Below are positions 14,968 to 29,900 of a stretch of 64,000 nt of DNA, in pieces. A model generated the notes under the pieces. The model was not told the DNA's origin. It was given only the letters and a program-made list of their open reading frames with translations, and searched no databases. The DNA lies in NCBI RefSeq assembly GCF_932526225.1, contig NC_064035.1, positions 17,597,969 to 17,661,968 on the forward strand, given 5' to 3'. Source of the stretch: Nematostella vectensis. Taxonomy: Eukaryota; Cnidaria; Anthozoa; Actiniaria; Edwardsiidae. Position 1 is the stretch's first letter. Each line of letters starts with the position of its first letter. The position numbers and the translations under genes were made by a program.

Positions 14968-17900
14968 ATGGTCACTTTACCTGAGCTCGAAGGCATGTTT
15001 GTGCCACTCTTAAGAAGTATTCAGGACAAAAAGGCGCCAAGCTCGGACCATGTAGATGCCTACCTTAGACTAACAGAGTAAGAGACACTAACGAATGCCC
15101 CCGATTTAATAGAACTACTTATTCGTATAAGTAGTAGCTACCAAAGAAAGAAATCTTTAATAGTGGGGTCTTATGAAATATAAAATGTTTTTTTTGTTGC
15201 TCCACTATTTTGCATGTTTTGTTTATATTAGCATCTTTGGCTCGTGATTAAGTATATTTTTATGTGAAGTTTAGTTGAATTTCAGTGATATCATTTTCAT
15301 GACATGAATGATATGTTATTTTTTAAGACGCTTACGTGAAGAAAATGAAGACTTTCTGGATGAAGTTTGCAGTCATGTTTATGAACTGTCTCCTGTATTC
15401 AAGGTACATTCAAAGTTTAACATTGTTAATCATTTACTAAGTATTTAAAGTATAGTTATATCGCAATGGGGTTTGCCTTTTGAGTCATGCAAGAAATTTT
15501 CAAAGCCATCTCCTTTTCCCCAAAGATGAAGTGGCTGTCCATTCCTTACCAAGTTATTAGTATACCTACGTGTAATATATTCGCATGGGCTCCCTGTGTT
15601 GTACACCATATTTGGAATGCCTCGTGGGCATGTCGGGGGTTGTTCAGAAATAAATGGAGTTCAGTTGTTGTGTTCAACGAGCTGTCTATTTCTTCGTGAT
15701 GTTTTAGTCCCGAAAAACATTACATCTGGCGACGAGAACCGGATCTGTGGAACACCATGAGTGTCATCGGTCAACTAAGAGAGTTCGACCGGCAAAAAGA
15801 GTCGTTTGAAGCTTACATTGAGCGGCTTGAAAACTTCATGAAGGCGAATGGCGTGCGAAAGGAGAACGAGGTAGCTGTCTTGCTCACTGCAATAGGTCCT
15901 GAAACGTACGGACTGTTGAGGAATCTTTTGACTCCGGAAAAACCTGACACCAAGACATATAAAGATCTTGTGGATATTTTGAGTGGCCATTTGCATCCGA
16001 AACCCTTGGTTATTGCCGAGCGATTCAATTTTCATAACCGGTTTCGTCACGACTCCGAAACAGTTGCGGACTTTGGCGCCCAACTAAAGAAGCTTTCAAC
16101 TCACTGTGAGTTCGGAACTTTCCAAGATGAAGCTTTGAGAGACCGTTTTGTATGTGGTCTACGCCAGGAAGCGATTCAACGGAAACTTTTAACCGAGAAA
16201 ACCTTGACGTTTGCGAAGGCTTTGGAGATCGCTCAGTCGATGGAAATGGCGGAATCGAAGTCGTCGGAATTGAAGGGCTCTGGATCGTCCGGATCGGGCT
16301 GCGGTGAAGAAGTTCATCAGCTTGGAAAAAAGCCACAGAAACACAAGAAATTCACACAGAACAAGGGAGGAAAGCCCAAAACAGCATGTCATCGTTGTGG
16401 CAGTGCTGAACATGATGGTAAATCCTGTAAATACAAGAAGTATAAGTGTGATAATTGTGGCAAAGTGGGTCACCTAAAGAGAGTCTGTCAGTCCAAGGAG
16501 TGCAAGGAAACCAAGTATGTTGAAGTTTCAGTGGACAATGACCAAGAAGATGAGTCATTGGGGTTCTTTTCAACTCGTGAACCCAGCAGCAAAGCAGTGA
16601 CAGTAACTATCACTGTTAACGGAAAGGAAATTCCAATGGAAGTTGATACGGGAGCTGCACGCACAGTCATCCCTGAAAAGTTGTTCAAAGAGAATTTTGG
16701 ACATTTGAAACTCAAGAATGCAAGTACCTCATTAAAGACTTATTCTGGAACAGTGTTACCTTTAATTGGTGAAACCGAAGTTCTAGTTGAGTACGAGGGT
16801 CAAAGTGCCAAGTTGCCTCTGATTGTGGCAAAAGTTGAGAGCAAACCAGCTATTCTGGGTCGTAATTGGCTCAGTGTTGTTAAGCTGAACTGGGAGCACC
16901 TTTTTAGTGTTTCTTCTTCTGATTTAGTTCATGAACTGACTGCACGGTTCAAGGGTGTTTTCGGTACGGGCCTGGGCAAAATCAAGGAGTTTCAAGCAAG
17001 AATCAATGTGCAACCTGAGGCCACGCCTAGGTTTCATAAGGCTCGCCCCGTGCCGTATGCCCTAAAGCCAGCAGTTGAAGCAGAGTTGGATCGCATGGAA
17101 AAGGAGGGGATCGTGACAAAAGTGTCCCATAGTGAGTGGGCTGCCCTGTTAGTGGTCGTCCCTAAGGCAGATGGTGGTGTTCGTTTGTGTGGAGACTACA
17201 AAGTTACGGTGAATCCAGTTTTGGACGTCGACCAATACCCTCTGCCTAACCCTCAAGATTTGCTCAGTGCTCTGGCAGGTGGTACCAAGTTTTCTAAACT
17301 TGACCTCAAGCATGCATATCAGCAACTGCCTCTTGGTGAGAAGTCCAAGAAGTTCCTCACTGTCAACACCTGTAAAGGGCTCTATCAGTATAATCGGTTG
17401 CCTTTTGGTGTCGCAAGCGCACCTGCTGTATTTCAATCTACTATTGACACCATTCTCAAGGGCATTGATGGTGTTGTTTGCTATATCGACGATATTTTGA
17501 TCACTGGAAGGAATGACCAGGAACACAAAGCAAGATTAGAGGCGGTGCTGGAAAGACTTGAGAAATACGGAATTTCTCTCAAGTTGTCGAAATGCAGTTT
17601 CCTGGAGGACAGGGTCGGTTTTCTCGGTCATGTCATTGATGCCGAGGGTGTCCACCCTTCACCAGAGAAAGTTCGGGCTGTTGTGGATGCTCCTGCGCCA
17701 ACTAATGTTACCGAGTTGAGATCTTTTCTGGGTATGTTACAGTACTACGGAAAATTTCTCCCGAACTTGTCAACATTGCTGCACCCGTTAAACAACCTCC
17801 TGCGGGACGGGGTTGAGTGGTCATGGCTGCCAGAATGCGAGCAAGCCTTCACCTCTGCAAAAGAGCTCCTGCAATCAGCGAAAGTCCTAACTCATTATGA

Positions 17901-20900
17901 CGTCAATCTTCCAATTAAATTGGCTTGTGATGCATCACCCTATGGCATTGGAGCCGTTATTTCACACGTTATGCCAGGAGGCGAGGAGCGCCCCATTGCT
18001 TTTGCCTCAAGAACCCTCACTGGTAGTGAAAAGAATTATGCCCAGCTAGAGAAGGAAGCCCTGTCCATTATTTACGGAGTTAAAAAGTTCCACCAGTTTT
18101 TATATGGGCGACGATTTATTCTGGAGACCGACCATAAACCACTCCTAACAATCTTAGGGCCAAAGTCGGCAATTCCCACACTAGCTGCGGCTCGTCTTCA
18201 GAGGTGGGCTTTAATTTTAGCATCCCACCAGTATGATGTCATTTACCGTAAAGGTGTCGATCACAGCAATGCGGATGGGCTGTCCAGACTTCCTGTTGAT
18301 AAGCCTAGAGTTTCAGAGGAAACTGAAATTTATCATTTCAGTTATGTGGATGACCTACCTGTAACGGCAAGGGACATTGCTATGGAAACAAGAAAGGATT
18401 CTGTGTTAAGCAAGGTACTTCATTATGTGAAAAGTGGCTGGCCACAGCAGACACAGGAGGAGGAATTACGTCCTTATTTCAATCGTCGATTGGAACTGTC
18501 TGTGGAACAAGACTGTGTTCTCTGGGGTCTGCGGGTCATTATCCCAGAGGCATTTCAGGAGAAAATCCTGCATGATCTTCACGCAGATCACCCAGGTATG
18601 TGTCGCATGAAGTCTCTCGCACGCAGCTACCTGTGGTGGCCAAAGCTCGATCAGGCTATCGAGAACATGGTGCACCATTGTGAGGCCTGCCAGTCTGTTC
18701 GTAAGCAGCCTGCCACAGCACCTTAGATCCCATGGAAATGGCCTGTTAGAGTTTGGCAACGAGTGCACATGGATTATGCTGTTAAAGACGGAGTGAACTT
18801 TTTTGTTGTTGTCGATGCACACTCAAAGTGGCCTGAGATTATTGCTACATCTTCCACTACTGCACCCAAGACCATTGAAATGCTGGCTGGTCTATTTGCA
18901 TCACATGGATTACCAGAGGAGATGGTCTCCGATAACGGTCCACCGTTCATTTCTAGTGAGCTGGACATGTTTATGAAAAGTAATGGAATACGGCATACAC
19001 GGGTCCCTCGCTATCATCCCGCTTCTAACGGGGAGGCGGAGAGATATGTTCAAACTCTCAAGCAGGCGTTACTTACCAGCAAGTTTGATCAGGGGAAATC
19101 GCTACAGCAACGGCTGTCAAGTTTTCTGTTTTCGTACAGGAACACGCCCCATACGGTTACTGGGCAGACACCTGCTGAGTTGTTCTTGAAGCGTAAGCCT
19201 CGCACACGTTTGGCATTGCTTCAGCCCAATCTGGCCCAGCATGTTGAGGAGCGTCAGATGAAGGAAAAGCAACAGCATGATGGTGGCCGAACAAAAACTC
19301 GTGAGTTTCTTCCAGGAGACATTGTTTTAGTTCGTAACTTCAGAGGAAAACACAAGTGGGATAAAGGAACAGTGATCTTGAGAATCGGTCCCCTAGCATA
19401 CCAGATACGTATTGGAGGACGAATGTGTCATGTACATGTTGATCACCTTCTAGCAGCTGGTGATGCGGAGCACACATCCCCACCAACTACAGCTACAGCT
19501 ATGACTGGGAGTGGCTTTGTTTTGCCCTCTACTCCAGTAGTGTCCTCTAAACCCATTCTTCCTGAGCCTGAGGTTACCCCTCTACCTGAAGTCTCACCTA
19601 AATCTTCAGAGACTGTTGTTCCTACATGTACAACTGAGTCACCACCTGACGTGGCCTCTACACCTGTGAGGCGTTACCCAAGGCGTACCCCTAAACCTGT
19701 AGTACGTCTGGACTTGTAAAGAGACTATTAGATGTATTTAGCTCTCTAGTCATTGACATTGTTTACATGTTTGTAGCTAGTTCATTCCAGGAACGGGGAG
19801 ATGTAATATATTCGGATGGGCTCCCTGTGTTGTACACCATATTTGGAATGCCTCGTGGGCATGTCGGGGGTTGTTCAGAAATAAATGGAGTTCAGTTGTT
19901 GTGTTCAACGAGCTGTCTATTTCTTCGTGATGTTTTAGTCCCGAAAAACATTACACTACGTAACATCAAGATAGGTGACATGTTTATCACTTTTTGTCTT
20001 CACTAACAGCTGGCTATTGTTTTTGTCTATAGAGGCACTGCACAAGTAATTCTGTAGATGTTTCCCAAGCTGCACTTCAGGCAATGGGTCACTGCCTCTA
20101 TCATGCACGTATCGCAAGGTACACTACCGATATCTCATATGATGTCAAAACACAACATACCAGCCCACAATATGATATCACAATGAAATAAATGTCTATC
20201 TGGATTATACTTTAATGGTTCTGTCGATGTTCTTATTGAAGGTCCTTTTCAGAGGAAGAGAGCCTAGAGTTGTTACAAGGTGAATGCTTATTTGTTGTCA
20301 GGTTTCTAGGGTTGTCTGCTTTGTGCTGACTGTATCTGTTTAATTGTTTAGTTCTTGTGGATGTTATCAAGTCCTCTGATGATAAAGGTGCCTGCACGAG
20401 GGCCTTGTGGTGTATTGCAAAACAGAACCTCCCTGTTAGTGTTGTTATTCAAAAGGCAAGTCAGCTGCACTATCAAAGAACTGCATGCTATGAATTGTTT
20501 TTTTAATTTTTAAGATAACAATGCAATAGTTTGCTTACATTGAATTCCCATTCAACATAAATTAGTTAGAAAAGGTATTTGAATGTGCAATAAGAGCTCT
20601 CTTACTACCTCATTGGACTTTTTATTTTAGTAATATAAAGTTAGCTTTATCTCCCAAGAAACACCCTGGCAATTTCTATTATTTTTAGAATTCTTATTCT
20701 TTTTCCTTAGCTTTCTCAGTTGATGACTTGCTTGGACAGCATTCAAGAAAAAGAGCACAAATCTGCCACAGTAGATTATGAGGCTGTGTGTTTTGTGGAA
20801 AGGTATCTTTATACTCAAATATGAATGTTAAATTGATAAGAGCTGCTGTAACAAAATTGTTATTATTCCCAGGATGCTGTTTCAAGTACCAGCAAAAGCA

Positions 20901-23900
20901 GTTACAGGACACATTAACACATGGAGTAAATTTTTGTTGGACATGACAATTAGCTCAGCTGCTAAGGTAGGAAAAAAACAGATTTATCATTTACAAGATT
21001 TGTGGGGGGTCTGTCATTATTATTATTGTGTTCCTGGTTATGTATTGTAGTCTTTTTCATGCTTTAATGTCAATAGATGTGAATATGACAAACAAAATAA
21101 TGATAAGAAAAAAAGGGCAAAAATTTGGGAAATAAATGGAAAAATTATGTGTTTTCACATCGGCAAAATTTAAGGTAGAATTCTATGCTAATTTTTGGTA
21201 AATGGTTACAGGTTCGGGAACATGCACTGTCTGTTGTGGTGACTAATTTGGAGATTCTACAATCCCACCAGCAACTGATCATACCATGGCTGTCCCCAGC
21301 ACTTAAATCTGTAAGTATCATGCGGTTAATGACAGTACTACAACTTCACGCCATCACTCCATGAAACAATCAGCAATCACACCATCAATGATCACACCAT
21401 TAACAACTCAAACCATCACACTACCACCACTCCAACCATCCATCACACCATTAACCACTCCAACCATCCATCACACCATTAACCACTCCAACCATCCATT
21501 ACACCATTAACCACTCCAACTATCACACCATTAACAACTCCATTCATCCATCACACCATTTACAACTCCAACCATCCATTACACGATTAACAACTCCAAT
21601 TATCACACTAAAACTACTTCAACCATCGTACCATCAACAACTCCAACCATCACACCATCAACCACTCCAACTATTACACCATCAACCACTCCAACTATCA
21701 CACCATTAACCACTCCAACCATGACACCATCAACCACTCCACCCATCACACCATCAACCACTGCACCCATCACACCATCAGCCACTCCACCCATCACATC
21801 ATCAACCACTCCAACCATCACACCATCAACCACTCCAACCATCACACCATCAACCACTCCACCCATCACACCATCAACCAATCCAACCATCACACCATTA
21901 ACCCCCCAACCATCACACCATCAACCACTCCACTCATCACACCATCAACCACTCCACCTATCACACCATCAACCACTCCACCTATCACACCATCAACCAC
22001 TCCAACCATCAACCACTCCAACTATCACACCATTAACCATTCCAACCATCACACCATCAACCACTCCACCTAGCACACCATCAACCACTCCAACTATCAC
22101 ACCATTAACCACTCAAACCATCACACCATCAACCTTTCCACCCATCACACCATCAACCACTCCACCCATCACACCATCAACCACTCCAACCATCACACCA
22201 TCAACCACTCCTACCGTCACACCATCAACCACTCCACCCATCACACCATCAACCACTCCACCTATCACACCATCAACCACTCCAACCATCACACTATCAA
22301 CCACTCCACCCATCACACCATCAACAACTCCACCTATCACACCATTAACCACTCCAACCATGACACCATTAACCACTACAACCATCACACCATCAACCAC
22401 TCAATCCATCACACCATCAACCACTACAACCATCACACCATTAACCACTCCAACCATCACACCATCAACCACTACAACCATAACACCCTCAACCACTCCA
22501 TCCATCACACCATCAACCACTCCAACTATCATACCATTAACCACTCCAGCCATGACACCATCAACCACTCCACCCATCACACTATCAACCACTCCACCCA
22601 TCACACCATCAACCACTACAACCATCACACCAGTAACCACTCCAACCATCACACCATCAACCACTCCACCTATCACACCATCAACCACTCCAACCATCAC
22701 ACCATCAATCACTCCAACCATCACACCATGAACCACTCCACCTAGCACACCATCAACCACTCCACCTATCACACCATCAACCACTTCAACCATCACACCA
22801 TTAACCACTCCAACCATCACACCATGAACCACTCCACCTAGCACACCATCAACCACTCCACCTAGCACACCATCAACCACTTCCCTTATCACACCATCAG
22901 TCACTCCATCTATCACACCAACAACCACTCCAACCATCACACCATCAACCACTCCAACCATCACAGGATCAACCACTCCATCCATCACACCATCAAGCAC
23001 TCCATCCATCACACCATCAAGCACTCCATCCATCACACCATCAAGCACTCCAACCATCTCACCATCAAGCACTCCATCCATCACACCATCAAGCACTCCA
23101 TCCATCACACCATCTACCACTCCAACCATCACAGGATCAACCACTGTTGTACAAGTAACCATTCCAACCATCACAATCAACTGCGGTTATTTAGTTTATA
23201 ATAACTGACAAACATTGTCTACAGGAAATTATTGGCAAGCTGTCCACGCTGTTTGCAGAGGGGCATGAGCTGTTTGTGTTGAGGTTATGGAGGTGTATTG
23301 TAGTAATTCATGGAAAGGTAAGGCTTGCATTCATACTCTCCAACAAATCAGTATGAATAAATTGAAAGTGCAAAATAGTGTCCAGAATAGTCAATTTCCT
23401 AATGAGTTGAATGGCCAACTCAAACAGTCTTAAGGTTTGTCAGCCACCAAGGATATTTGTTTCAGGCCCCAATTATTTTAGAACTTCTAGTTTTTTAATC
23501 ACTTTGTTTGTTTGTATGCAGATGCTACATAGAGGCGGCCTTCTGAATGACATGTTGAAGCTTGTAGAACAGGTATGAACTATATTGTGCACTTGTTATC
23601 GACTAAAACATGAACACACAGTATAAAAGAGGGACACGCCAAGAAAAAGCAGAGCTGCAGAGAGTTGCATGTTTCGTTCACTGTAGGTTATACCTTCAAA
23701 TTGCTTGGTGTTTGTTTTCAAAACAACGGCATTAGATTTTTATAAAAATTAAAATTATAATTTCAAATCAGCATTTGCTTGTTTCAAATGAAGCAATTCC
23801 AGTCTGTGCAATACTGAAAACCTATGAACTCTTATTTCTTCCTTGTTTTTGTGGATACCATCCATTTAAGTCACAATTGTCTATTTAAGCACATTCCTTT

Positions 23901-26900
23901 TATATTATGTGCTTGTACTGTATTTAAGTAGTTTAGTTCTAGGTTTGTGCAGCTATAATTGTAGTTATTTAAAATGAACAGTTAGCATACTTGAATTCTG
24001 GTGTTTTTCCAGGGCTTCAAAAATCACTCAGCTGATGTACAAGTCTGTTCATATTCAGCATGGAGAGCTTTGATTGATTGTTTTGCACTATCACAGGGTA
24101 AGTTTCATAAACTCATTGGTTGTCACTGCTAGGTTTGTGTTATCTTGCCTGTCACTTAGGTACATATTGCCAGTCATAAACAATAGCACATCTCTCCAAA
24201 TATCACTATAATAAATGTTTTGATATTATCTTATTTTTATTCTAGATGTTCTATCCTCCCAGAAAAGGATCAAACTGATTATGATGCCATTCCTGGTATT
24301 TAATGACTTTAATGCAGTTTACCAATCATTGAATCTGCACATGTCTTGATGGTTGATACATTTTTCTTTTAGAACTCTGTTGTTCGAGAAAGAAGTGAGC
24401 AAGTTGAAGCTGCAAGACTTGACACATGGTGGCATTTTGTTTGTTCTTTTCATCAAGAAAAAATTGTTGACCTGTTTGATCAGGTATGCTAGACTCTTTT
24501 AGTTTCTGGTATGAATAACTGACTTTGCTGTTTCAATGGTCGGTAATCATTACTTGTCGTTTGCAGATTTGTGTTCCATTGCTGCAGTTCATTTTTGGGA
24601 CTGCCATTAGCCATACTAGTCTGCTCAAGTCTAAAGTCGAGATGGGTGAACTGCAATGCCCACCCACTCCTACTGATGCAAAACTCATGTCCATGTCATC
24701 TTTGACCACACCTAAGTCAAATGCAAGAAGATCACTGAAGGATGTTGGCACTCCCAAGACCCCCACAGTCATCCATGCAAGTTTTCGGCAGGATGCCAAG
24801 AAGAAACTGCTATTGAAAGGATGTTATATTCTTGCAGAATTTCTGCACTCTGATAACTCTAACACCATCAAAGATGCCAGGCAGAGTTTGGGTTGGTATC
24901 AGACTGCACTGTATGCTCAGTTGACATTGACATGTTGATCACCTTGGTTGATGAGTACTGTATGCTCAGTTGACATTGACCTTTTGATCTCCTTGGTTGA
25001 TGATGGTAGACATCATATACTTTATTTTTGACTAATTTGATAACTTATTTATTATCTTATCCTTGTAGCTGAACATCTTCCAGGCGTGATTTTTAGAACA
25101 CCAGAAATATTTGAGAAGAGTGGTGTTGTGATCATCAATGCAACAAGAGAAGCATTCAAGTCTTGTGGCTATGAACTAGATGGTAGGAATTATGAACTAT
25201 GAGAGTAATTTTCATAACACATGTTTTATCATATCCTAGAGTACATTTGTCCCCTCTCAGACAAGCCTTATATGATCCTGGCCTTATATGCTGCAATCTT
25301 TGAGAGCATTCTGTATTAGGAATGGAAATGATAGGATAGCTCATTACATGAAGTGAAGTTCTGTAAAATGCCTACAGTCATTAAGCGGTGATTGTCAATT
25401 GCTTGTCTCTGTAACAGGGATTGCTTGTCATATGTGGAAGAGTCTGGTCCTCTGCACAGAGAATCTTATCAAAAAAGGTGTGTTCTAGAAAATACAGTAT
25501 GTATATTCTAGCTTTATTTGAAATTGATTACTTTAATTCAAGGATTTTTATCTTTTTATAACTTCTCCCAAATGCCATCTGGCTAGTGTGTAACAAAACC
25601 CCTTCCAGTTTTGCTGGGAAGAATTCTGAATCCTTCAGAATAGCACTGATCCAATAAACCAGTCATTGATTCCCACTTGACTATACACAGCAAGGCGATG
25701 ACAATGTCATTGACTATGTGCTACTGCCAGACAAAGAACAGATCTGGGAAAGGTTTGCAGGCAAAAGAAACGACATCCACATTGCTTTTGTGACACCGGG
25801 AAACTTTTAAGCACAGCAAATAAATATGCTGCATTGAATACTGTTTGTCTTGAAAACTTTTTTTTATTGGTTTATGCATCTGTAGGGGTAGATCATGCTG
25901 CATTATTCCACCCTCTTCTGGCCACTTTTGAAGAATTGGTTGAAGGGAACTTTTTACCTTCTAATACTTGCCTGGTAAGCTATCAAAAATGCTCACACTG
26001 CTGGCCTTTTTTTTACTACATTTGAACCATTAGATTTTCTAATTCCCGATAATTGCTCCTTGGCCATTTGAAATAAAATACCACATTACAATTGTTAATC
26101 CCTTTGCTTCCTGATACCAGCTTTGCCATCATTTTCAGATGAAAAAAGTGTACCTAAATAAATTTGGTACTTGCTTGCCATTTAAAATGTTATGATTAAG
26201 TCAATAAATCGCTAGCTTCCAACCAAACAATATGACATTAGTTGTACACAGCTTACACTGCTGGCCTTTTTTTATTACACTTTCTTCCTGATGATATTGA
26301 ACTAGAGTCAGTATGTTTTCTACCTTCTAGAGCTTATTTGGTAGGCCAACTGGACAGTACAATACATGTTACACTTGTAAACAACTTATAATACTTGCTG
26401 GTCTCTTCTCAGGCAATGCTTGACATTCTGTCAAAAGTGTCACCAAGAATCCTTAGTCATGGTTGCAACAGTCTTCAATCCCGAACAAATCTACATGGAT
26501 CAGCAGCCATTCTTCTAATTCAGCTGTTATTTTCTGATGGAGTCCTCAAAGATGCTCTCTGTAACGAAAAGTATGTTACAGTTACATGATTTAAATCCCT
26601 TGTTTCACATTAAACATCTGTTATCCATGTGCTGAGTATGCTATAATTAATGATAAATGTGTTTTTTTTTCTTGTAGGCTCCATCTTGTGTTTGAGAAGT
26701 TCGCTAAGTGTGGTCTTGATGGGGCAACCAATCAGCTGGGACACACTCAGTCCGTCATGATGTTATTGGACACCGTGGCTGTTCATGTGACCAAGAAAGA
26801 GACACTATGGAGACTATGGGTCTCTGTTGCTTCGCCAGTCAATGAATTGATCAGTAAGGTAAGAAATCAACCATGATAAGATAGAATATCTTAGTTCCTG

Positions 26901-29900
26901 TGCCAGCGTACATGAGAAACACTTTTTGTGACAATGGTGGCTTCCTTATTACAGTGACAGAGGATAGGTTGTGTATACATAAAAAAACATCCTCACTTGG
27001 TGGAGAAATTAGAAAGAAACTAAATCCCACTTCATAATGTTAACCATCACTGACACTTTGTAGTGATATGGTAACTTTTATACCTTATTGGCAGAGGATG
27101 ATAATATCCTTGCCCGATGAAGAAATTAGAGAAAAACTAATTCCTTCTGATTTCAGACGAATGATGTAAACCAAGGTAATGCTTTGGAGCACAACTTCAC
27201 TGCTGTAGAGATGACAATTGTTTATCCATTCAAGCATCTGATTGACAGCTTTTTGAACCAGGTGAATGATTGCCTAGTGACTGTTTTTGCTTTAATAATT
27301 TTCAGGTTCTACCTCTATTTAGCAGTCATCCTAGAAGAAGTATTCAGATTGATTTTTTAATCTGTCAACCTCCATCTACTGTACCTTCATTTATCCTTGA
27401 AGCAATATTCAGATTGCTCTTTTAATTAGCCAACCTTCATATGGTGTCCACTTACCTCTGTTGCATGGTTGTCCTCTTGATGAGATACCAATTTATAGCA
27501 CAAATATAAATATATTTTGCTTAAACACTGTACTCCTTCAAAGACTTATCGTGTAGAAAGCCTAATGTCTAGGGTTAATCTTGACTGGTTGTCTATCTGT
27601 CCTAGGGTCTGACTAAGCTCACTGTGAAGACTGTTTCGGACATCTACCGGAACCTGTCATGCTCAGCGGCATTAGTGGCTTCAGCAGATGCTAATACAAG
27701 TGCAGAAGAGGTCTGCAGCCGTCTCTTAGGCTGCTTGGAAGAGAAAAAAAACAAGGTACATGATCAAAACACCATCGTACATGATCTTAACACCGAGGTT
27801 CATGACCATAACACCCAGGTACATGATCTGAAAACCAAGGTACATGACCTTAACACCAAGGTACATGACCTTAACACCAAGGTACATGACCTTAACACCA
27901 AGGTGCGTGATCTTAACACCATGGTACATGATCTTAACACCAAGGTACATGATCTTAACACCAAAGTACATGATCTTAACACCAAGGTACATGACCTTAA
28001 CTCCAAGGTTCATGACCTTAACACCAAGGTACATGATCTGAAAACCAAGGTACATGGTCTTAACACCAAGGTACATGGTCTTAACACCAAGGTACATGAT
28101 CTAAACACCAAGGTACATGATCTAAACACCAAGGTTCGTAATCTCAACACCAAGGTTCGTAATCTCAACACCAAGGTTCGTAATCTCAACGCCAAGGTTC
28201 ATAATCTCAACACCAAGGTACATGATCTTAACCCAAGGTACATGATCTTAACCCAATGTACATGATCTTAACCCAAGGTACATAGTCTGAAAACCAAGGT
28301 ACATGATCTAAACACCGAGGTACATGATCTGAACACTGAGGTACTTACTTAAAACACCAAAGTACCTAATTAAAACACCAAGGTACTGTTTCTGATTTCA
28401 TGTGTGTGCCCAGAAATTATATAAGGCCTTGTTTAGATTTGCATAAAATGTATCAAACCAGGACCTTATCAACTTGATTAACCACATGCCCTTTGAGCAC
28501 AACTCCACTGTCCTAAGCATATACGAATTACATCACTTTGCTGAACAATGTATTGTTGCTGTGGTGTCTATATTTGATCTCAATTTGTATCAATTTTGAA
28601 CCCAAGGCAGTATACTAAAGGGAATATTTCTGCTTATTCTTTTAACAAGAAAAACAAGACTTAATAATTGTTTTGTTTATATTGTTCTTTATTTTTTTGT
28701 AGGATGTTGCCTTCATTGATTCAGCTGTCAATATTTTGACCACGATATTAGAATGCTTGGATTTTTCAAGTCCATCCTTGTTTGACTTGGCAACCACTGC
28801 CTCTGGAAAATCGCCCAACCGAACACCCACAAAGTTTGTGAACAAGCCTGAGAGGCCCCTAGGAAACTTGACTAGCTTAGTTCAAGTTCTCAACAAGCTG
28901 CTTCTTGCCAGTGCCTCCCTGATTAACAGCAAGGTAAGCTTTTACCTGCCAGGTTACATGACCTCAACACCAAGGTACATGATCTTTACACAAAGGTATA
29001 ATACATGATCAGAACACCAAGGTTAATGATCTGAACACCAAGTTACACGATCTGAACACCAAGGTAAATGATCTAAACACCAAGGTAAATGATCTAAACA
29101 ACAAGGCACATGATCTAAACAACAAGGCGCATAATCTTAACACCAAAGAACATGATCTAAACACCAAGGTACATGATCTAAACACCAAGGTACATGATCT
29201 TTACACAAAGGTATAATACATGATCAGAACACCAAGGTTAATGATCAGAACACCAAGGTTAATGATCTGAACACCAAGGTACATGATCTAAACGCCAAGG
29301 TACATGATCTAAACACCAAGGTACATGATCTAAACACCATGGTACATGATCTAAACAACAAGGCACATGATCTAAACAACAAGGCACATGATCTAAACAA
29401 CAAGGCACATAATCTTAACACCAAAGAAAATGATATAATTAACAAGGCACATAATCTTAACACCAAAGAAAATGATCTAAACACCAAGGTACATGATCTT
29501 GACACCAAGGTACATGATTTAAACACCAAGGTACATGACCTTAACACCAAGGTACATTATCTGAACACCGAGTTGTTGCAGTTGCATATGATTAAATTGT
29601 ATATGCACCGTGTTGAGACTGTTTTGGCAAGCTTTTCCAAATAAACAAGAACATTAGTTTCCTTGTGACTCGAACTGTACGTACCTGTATGCATATATCA
29701 CACCAAAACTTGCCCATTTATGTTTGTAGGAGGCAAGCAAGCATTTTGGGATCTTTTGCTCTTTGATGACAAACCTAACAGAAGATGTTAGCTTGTTATT
29801 TGGTCATGTCACAGGACGAAACGCAATATCTGAATGTCTGAGCGTCCTTTCACCCTCACTTGCTCTTATCATGGAAGGGGCTCACCAGAGGTATTGAATC

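Larger units (their letters stand above)
15571..19955 (+). mobile_element. Ty3/Gypsy LTR retrotransposon in RIF1 intron 2
   Basis: 4385-bp element with 154-bp LTRs, a 5-bp target duplication CTACG (15566-15570 and 19956-19960), a primer-binding-like site after the left LTR and a purine tract (AGGAACGGGGAGA, ending 19801) before the right LTR. One long gag-pol frame fills the interior and no env-like frame follows it. It is in the same orientation as RIF1. LTR identity (153 of 154) points to a recent insertion. Confidence 0.97.

Noticed and set aside
15571-19955. Endogenous retrovirus with an envelope gene
   Set aside because: The frame ends at 19719, followed by about 80 bp and the 3' LTR; there is no room for env. 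Domain order fits a Ty3/Gypsy retrotransposon.
21721-22731. 336-aa open frame of Thr/Pro repeats, and the mirror Val/Gly/Asp frames on the minus strand
   Set aside because: They are readings of a 24-bp minisatellite inside RIF1 intron 8; exons 8 and 9 join in phase across it.
27756-28395. CRISPR-like direct repeats
   Set aside because: Units are contiguous, with no spacers of constant length, and the context is an animal intron.
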